DNA of 64,000 nucleotides from Streptomyces fungicidicus (GTDB taxonomy: Bacteria > Actinomycetota > Actinomycetes > Streptomycetales > Streptomycetaceae), in the NCBI RefSeq assembly GCF_003665435.1, contig NZ_CP023407.1:5195501-5259500 (forward strand). Direction: 5' to 3'. Under the pieces are notes generated by a model. That model was not told the DNA's origin. It was given only the letters and a program-made list of their open reading frames with translations, and ran no database searches. This document shows, piece by piece, positions 61,392-64,000 of this stretch; within the stretch, counting starts at the first letter, position 1; each line of letters begins with the position of its first letter. The translations under genes and the position numbers were made by a program.

Positions 61392-62216
61392 TCAGGCGGG
61401 CCTGTCCTTCGCCCACCACAGGAACGCGGCGGCGTGCTGCTGATTGGCGAAGCCCTCGCCGGCCAGCGAGAGCAGCAGGTCGTTGCTCCAGAGGATGAGC
61501 CGTCCGAGCGTCCAGTTCACCGACTCCGGCGCCGGCAGCTCCAGCCCGTACACGGTCCGGGCGATCTCCCGCTTGCCGCCGGCCTCCGTCGTGTACTTGA
61601 GGATCGTGAGGAACCGCTCGGGCCGCACCACGCACAGCACCCGGGTGAGCAGGGCCTCCTTGAAGCCGGTCATGGCGAACGACTCGGTGCCGGCCAGCAG
61701 TCGCTGCAACCTGTCACCGAGCGGGATGTCGTCCGGGCCGTACAGGAGGTACTCGATCGTCCTGCGGGTCGACTCCCCGGCGGCGGCGTCACCCAGTTCG
61801 TTCCAGGCGGAGTTGAAGGTGGCCTGGTTGCCGGGGCGGGCGCCGACCTCGGAGTTGGCGAAGTCCTTGAGGCGCCGGGGATCGCACGTCCGCAACCCGT
61901 CGGGGGAGAAGATCTCCTGGTACTCCGCCCAGTAGGCCGCGACCCGGGGGTCGAAGTCCGGCCGGACGGCCAGGTACTGCTCCTTGAGCCGGGCCACCCG
62001 GCGCAGCACGCCGGGCTCGACGTCCTCGGCCTTGGGGAAGCGCGCGGCGAGTTCCCCGAAGGAGTGCGTGGCCGGTGCGTTCCGCCGGGCGGCGGGCGCC
62101 GCGTCCCGCCACTCGTAGCCGCACCGGTGCCGGACGACCCGGCCTCCGTCCTCCAGGCGCCGCACCACATCGACGTCCTCGTCGTCGCTGCACAGCGGAC
62201 ACATGACAACGGCCAT
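61392..62216 (-). CDS. hypothetical protein with N-terminal zinc finger, McrB-associated-like domain
   Basis: A 274-residue protein. A short zinc-binding head (MCPLCSDDEDVDVV and VVRHRCGYEW) is followed by an all-helical domain. Segments EYLLYGPDDIPLGDRLQRLLAG, FKEALLTRVLCVVRPERFLTILKYTTEAGGKREIARTVYGL and TLGRLILWSNDLLL resemble the helical domain preceding AAA+ GTPase modules in McrB-like restriction proteins. No nuclease or ATPase domain is present. ATG at 62216 with GGGGTGGGGGG. Role unknown; the resemblance is from memory of pattern only. Confidence 0.55.
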   Translation of the reverse strand: MAVVMCPLCSDDEDVDVVRRLEDGGRVVRHRCGYEWRDAAPAARRNAPATHSFGELAARFPKAEDVEPGVLRRVARLKEQYLAVRPDFDPRVAAYWAEYQEIFSPDGLRTCDPRRLKDFANSEVGARPGNQATFNSAWNELGDAAAGESTRRTIEYLLYGPDDIPLGDRLQRLLAGTESFAMTGFKEALLTRVLCVVRPERFLTILKYTTEAGGKREIARTVYGLELPAPESVNWTLGRLILWSNDLLLSLAGEGFANQQHAAAFLWWAKDRPA

Positions 62217-62516
62217 GCCCCCCACCCCCGTTCCCCGCGGGACCCCGGTCCCGCCCGCAAGCCGACGTGCTCCCCTTGAAGGGCTCACCCTTCCACACCG
62301 GGTCGTGCGCGGACGCGGGGCCGTAAGACCCGTCGCGCGGGGAACACAGCGGCGGCGGATCCGTCGGCCACATCTGCAGGTGTCTGCGGCCGCCGGTGCG
62401 GCGAAGAGCCCCGCGAGACCGCCGAAAACCGTTACCCTTAGACAATAATTGACGGGTGCTTACGATTTGCACCGCGGGCTTCGGTCGGCCGTCCCTGTGA
62501 ACGGCCCGGAGGGCGT
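62217..62516. promoter_or_regulatory. divergent intergenic region, 300 bases
   Basis: No gene seen. A distinct AT-rich patch, TTACCCTTAGACAATAATTGACG at 62432-62454, lies 63 bases before the plus-strand GTG at 62517; AATAAT (62444-62449) is a good -10-like hexamer but no clear -35 is at the right distance. Confidence 0.35.
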
Positions 62517-62996
62517 GTGCCGCGTTTGTGGAAACGAAGACGACCGAACGGGCCGAACGGGGAGGGCGACGGGGGCGGTGCGCGGGTGGAGGGCCCGGCC
62601 GAGGGGCTGAGGGCGTTCGCGGTGGGTCAGGACGACATCCTGACCATCGCCCGGGTGATCGGGCACGCGGAAGAACTCCTGACGGCGCGCAGCGGCAGTG
62701 ACAGGGAGACGATCCGCAACGCGAGCGGCGCCGAGCTGCTGTCGCTGCTCTATCCCCGCATCGGACTGGTGATCGCCCGCGGCGGCAGCGGAGCGCCGAT
62801 GCAGGTCTCCGAGATCCGGCACCTGGAGGCGGCGATCATCAATCTGGAGTCCTACGGCGGCCACGAGACGGTCCTGTGCGACGGCTACGCCCTCCTCGCG
62901 CGCTTAAGGGCGCGTTCGGGGGAGACCCGCGCCGCACGGACGGAGGACGGGATCCTCACCCTCCCCGACCCCGCTCCCCGCGCGCCCTGTCCGTGA
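62517..62996 (+). CDS. hypothetical protein with TTA codon
   Basis: A 159-residue protein. The first 30 residues are basic and Gly-rich; the middle is helical (DDILTIARVIGHAEELLTARSG, NASGAELLSLLYPRIGLVIARGG, EIRHLEAAIINLESYGGHETVLCDGYALLARL), the end Pro/Arg-rich. No recognised family. GTG start with CGGAGGGC upstream. Codon 62904-62906 is TTA in frame, one of only two in supported genes here, so expression may depend on bldA. Confidence 0.65.
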   Translation: MPRLWKRRRPNGPNGEGDGGGARVEGPAEGLRAFAVGQDDILTIARVIGHAEELLTARSGSDRETIRNASGAELLSLLYPRIGLVIARGGSGAPMQVSEIRHLEAAIINLESYGGHETVLCDGYALLARLRARSGETRAARTEDGILTLPDPAPRAPCP

Positions 62997-63055
62997 CCTC
63001 GGCCGTGGTCCCGGGGCGGTGATCGGCCCCCGGGGTTCCCCGCGGGCGGCTCGGC

Positions 63056-63424
63056 TCAGTGAGAAGGGTCTCCCTGCCGGACGGCCGCGTCCATGTTCTC
63101 GGCGAGGGGCAGGTAGTCGGCGGTGCCCGTGACCTGGAACAGACGTGTCACGGCCGGATGGAAGGGCCCGGCCACCGCGAGCAGCCGGCCTTCGGCCGAG
63201 TACCGCTCTTGTGCTTCGAGGAGCAGGTTGAGGAGACTGGAGTCGGCGAACACGGTCCCCGACAGGTCCAGCACCGTCACCGCGGCGCTCGCCCGCCACG
63301 CCCGGGCCATGGCCTCGTCGAGTTCGCCGACCGCGTCGACGTCTATCTCTCCGGAGATCACTACCACGAACGCCTGTTCGCTCTCCCTGACCGCCACCGG
63401 TCGTCCGTCGCTCATACTCCGCAC
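63056..63424 (-). CDS. STAS-domain anti-anti-sigma factor-like protein
   Basis: A 122-residue single-domain STAS protein: FVVVISGEIDVDAVGELDEAM, VTVLDLSGTVFADSSLLNLLLEAQER with the probable phosphorylatable serine in ADSSLL, and GTADYLPLAENM. Such proteins release sigma factors by binding an anti-sigma kinase when dephosphorylated. GTG at 63424 has AGGAG eight bases upstream. It is divergent from the SpoIIE-like phosphatase gene, a natural partner for dephosphorylation. Confidence 0.85.
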   Translation of the reverse strand: MRSMSDGRPVAVRESEQAFVVVISGEIDVDAVGELDEAMARAWRASAAVTVLDLSGTVFADSSLLNLLLEAQERYSAEGRLLAVAGPFHPAVTRLFQVTGTADYLPLAENMDAAVRQGDPSH

Positions 63425-63559
63425 TCTGCCAGCTCCTGCTCGTCGGCTCCAGGAGGGCCCCCAGGAGTGAAGTCGCCGCTCATGGATACGGTGCCTGCCA
63501 GTGGGTACCCATCCCGCCGTCGGAGCGGTTGCTCGGATATCAGGATTGCGGAATAGTTG

Positions 63560-63618
63560 TCACTCGGCAAGTGATGCGAACTGTGATGTGAGGTGAAGGG
63601 CCGAGACAGGGCCCTGTC
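63560..63618. promoter_or_regulatory. inverted repeats before the phosphatase gene
   Basis: TCACT-CGGCA-AGTGA (63560-63574) is a perfect inverted repeat. GACAGGGCCCTGTC (63605-63618) is a perfect palindrome two bases before the ATG at 63621 and leaves only a distant AGGTGAAGGG as ribosome site. The second could form a hairpin that hides the start; function is unproven. Confidence 0.4.
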
Positions 63619-63620
63619 CC

Positions 63621-64000
63621 ATGGCCACTCTCCCGGAGAGCGCCGGTACGGACGTCGCCGGCGCGGCGACTCCCGGCGCCGCTCCCTACCCGGTCGTGGT
63701 CATGGACGCGGCCGGCTGCGTCGTGGAGCTCAACGACGCGGCCTCGGCCCTCCTGCCCGGTACGCGTCCCCACGAGCCACTGTCCTCACCCGCCTGGCTC
63801 GCCGCCGCACACCACGCCGGGACATCCAGCGAAGTCGGCGGGGAGATCGGCGACCGCGTCTTCTCGGCGCAGCAGTCCCGCCTCCCCGACGGCAGGACGG
63901 CATGGTGGCTGGTCGACGAGACCGCCTACCGCTCGGTGGTGGCCGAACTCGCCGCGGAACGTGAGCGCACCCGGTTCCTCGCCGAGGCGTCCAGCGCCCT
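63621..64000 (+). CDS. SpoIIE-type PP2C phosphatase with PAS-like N terminus (3' partial)
   Basis: The first 126 residues are visible before the window ends. A PAS-like segment (YPVVVMDAAGCVVELNDAASALLPG) is followed by a helix ETAYRSVVAELAAERERTRFLAEASSAL, which in Streptomyces precedes a GAF domain and a SpoIIE phosphatase domain. The catalytic part lies outside, so the identification rests on this linker and on the divergent STAS gene. Confidence 0.65.
   Translation, partial: MATLPESAGTDVAGAATPGAAPYPVVVMDAAGCVVELNDAASALLPGTRPHEPLSSPAWLAAAHHAGTSSEVGGEIGDRVFSAQQSRLPDGRTAWWLVDETAYRSVVAELAAERERTRFLAEASSA

Overview
The window is very GC-rich chromosomal DNA with strong G/C bias at third codon positions, frequent GTG and TTG starts and many 4-base start/stop overlaps. 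Its content is typical of Streptomyces: a nickel superoxide dismutase with its dedicated protease, a four-gene conservon, a fused 2-oxoglutarate dehydrogenase, an actinobacterial SigK/RskA pair, Lon behind a HAIR element, a Ku/LigD-polymerase pair, and rare TTA codons. I saw no phage, transposon, CRISPR, rRNA or tRNA, so this looks like core chromosome with lineage-specific inserts.

Layout. 1-3.6 kb: 3' part of a cation/proton antiporter, a PLP-dependent deaminase/desulfhydrase gene with a small membrane protein, and a peptidoglycan amidase. 3.9-6.6 kb: a family 2B encapsulin shell with a cyclic-nucleotide-binding domain, followed by a polyprenyl diphosphate synthase, its likely cargo. 6.8-11.5 kb: acetyltransferase, Rossmann-like protein, a stand-alone cytochrome oxidase subunit I and a RibD/DHFR-like reductase behind a tandem operator-like repeat. 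11.5-15.7 kb: two VOC proteins with an AraC regulator, sodN/sodX, a CGNR regulator and a methyltransferase. 15.8-21.4 kb: polar amino-acid ABC transporter, NADP malic enzyme and an MDR oxidoreductase.

21.5-24.9 kb is a regulatory cluster: an HTH peptide and a Clp-N protein behind twin inverted repeats, then PadR with a DUF4097 protein, and a small DUF6104-like protein. 25-31.7 kb: the large oxoglutarate dehydrogenase/decarboxylase, a two-component pair and a spermidine-synthase-like protein. 31.9-37 kb: Lon, a GH25 lysozyme, MarR and a PP2C-like phosphatase. 37.1-43.3 kb: conservon CvnABCD followed by a StyA-type flavoprotein monooxygenase. 43.3-50.4 kb: NlpC/P60 hydrolase, TetR, an AurF-like diiron oxygenase, a PBP/RodA elongation pair and a secreted Q/N-rich SH3 protein.

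50.5-55.9 kb: tyrosine/dual-specificity phosphatase, NERD-like protein, divergent LigD-polymerase and Ku, and a ketosynthase with an unusual 180-residue N-terminal extension. 56.3-61.4 kb holds two ECF sigma modules. The first is followed by a membrane-protein gene whose reading frame has no normal start. The second is sigK-rskA followed by a membrane molybdopterin oxidoreductase and a fasciclin lipoprotein. Three copies of one bipartite promoter-like motif (GACCAATCCGC-N14-CGGATT) lie in this second module, one of them antisense to rskA. The end of the window has a zinc-finger/McrB-like protein, a hypothetical gene with a TTA codon, a STAS protein and the start of a SpoIIE-type phosphatase.

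All functions are read from motifs and family knowledge. No database search was run.
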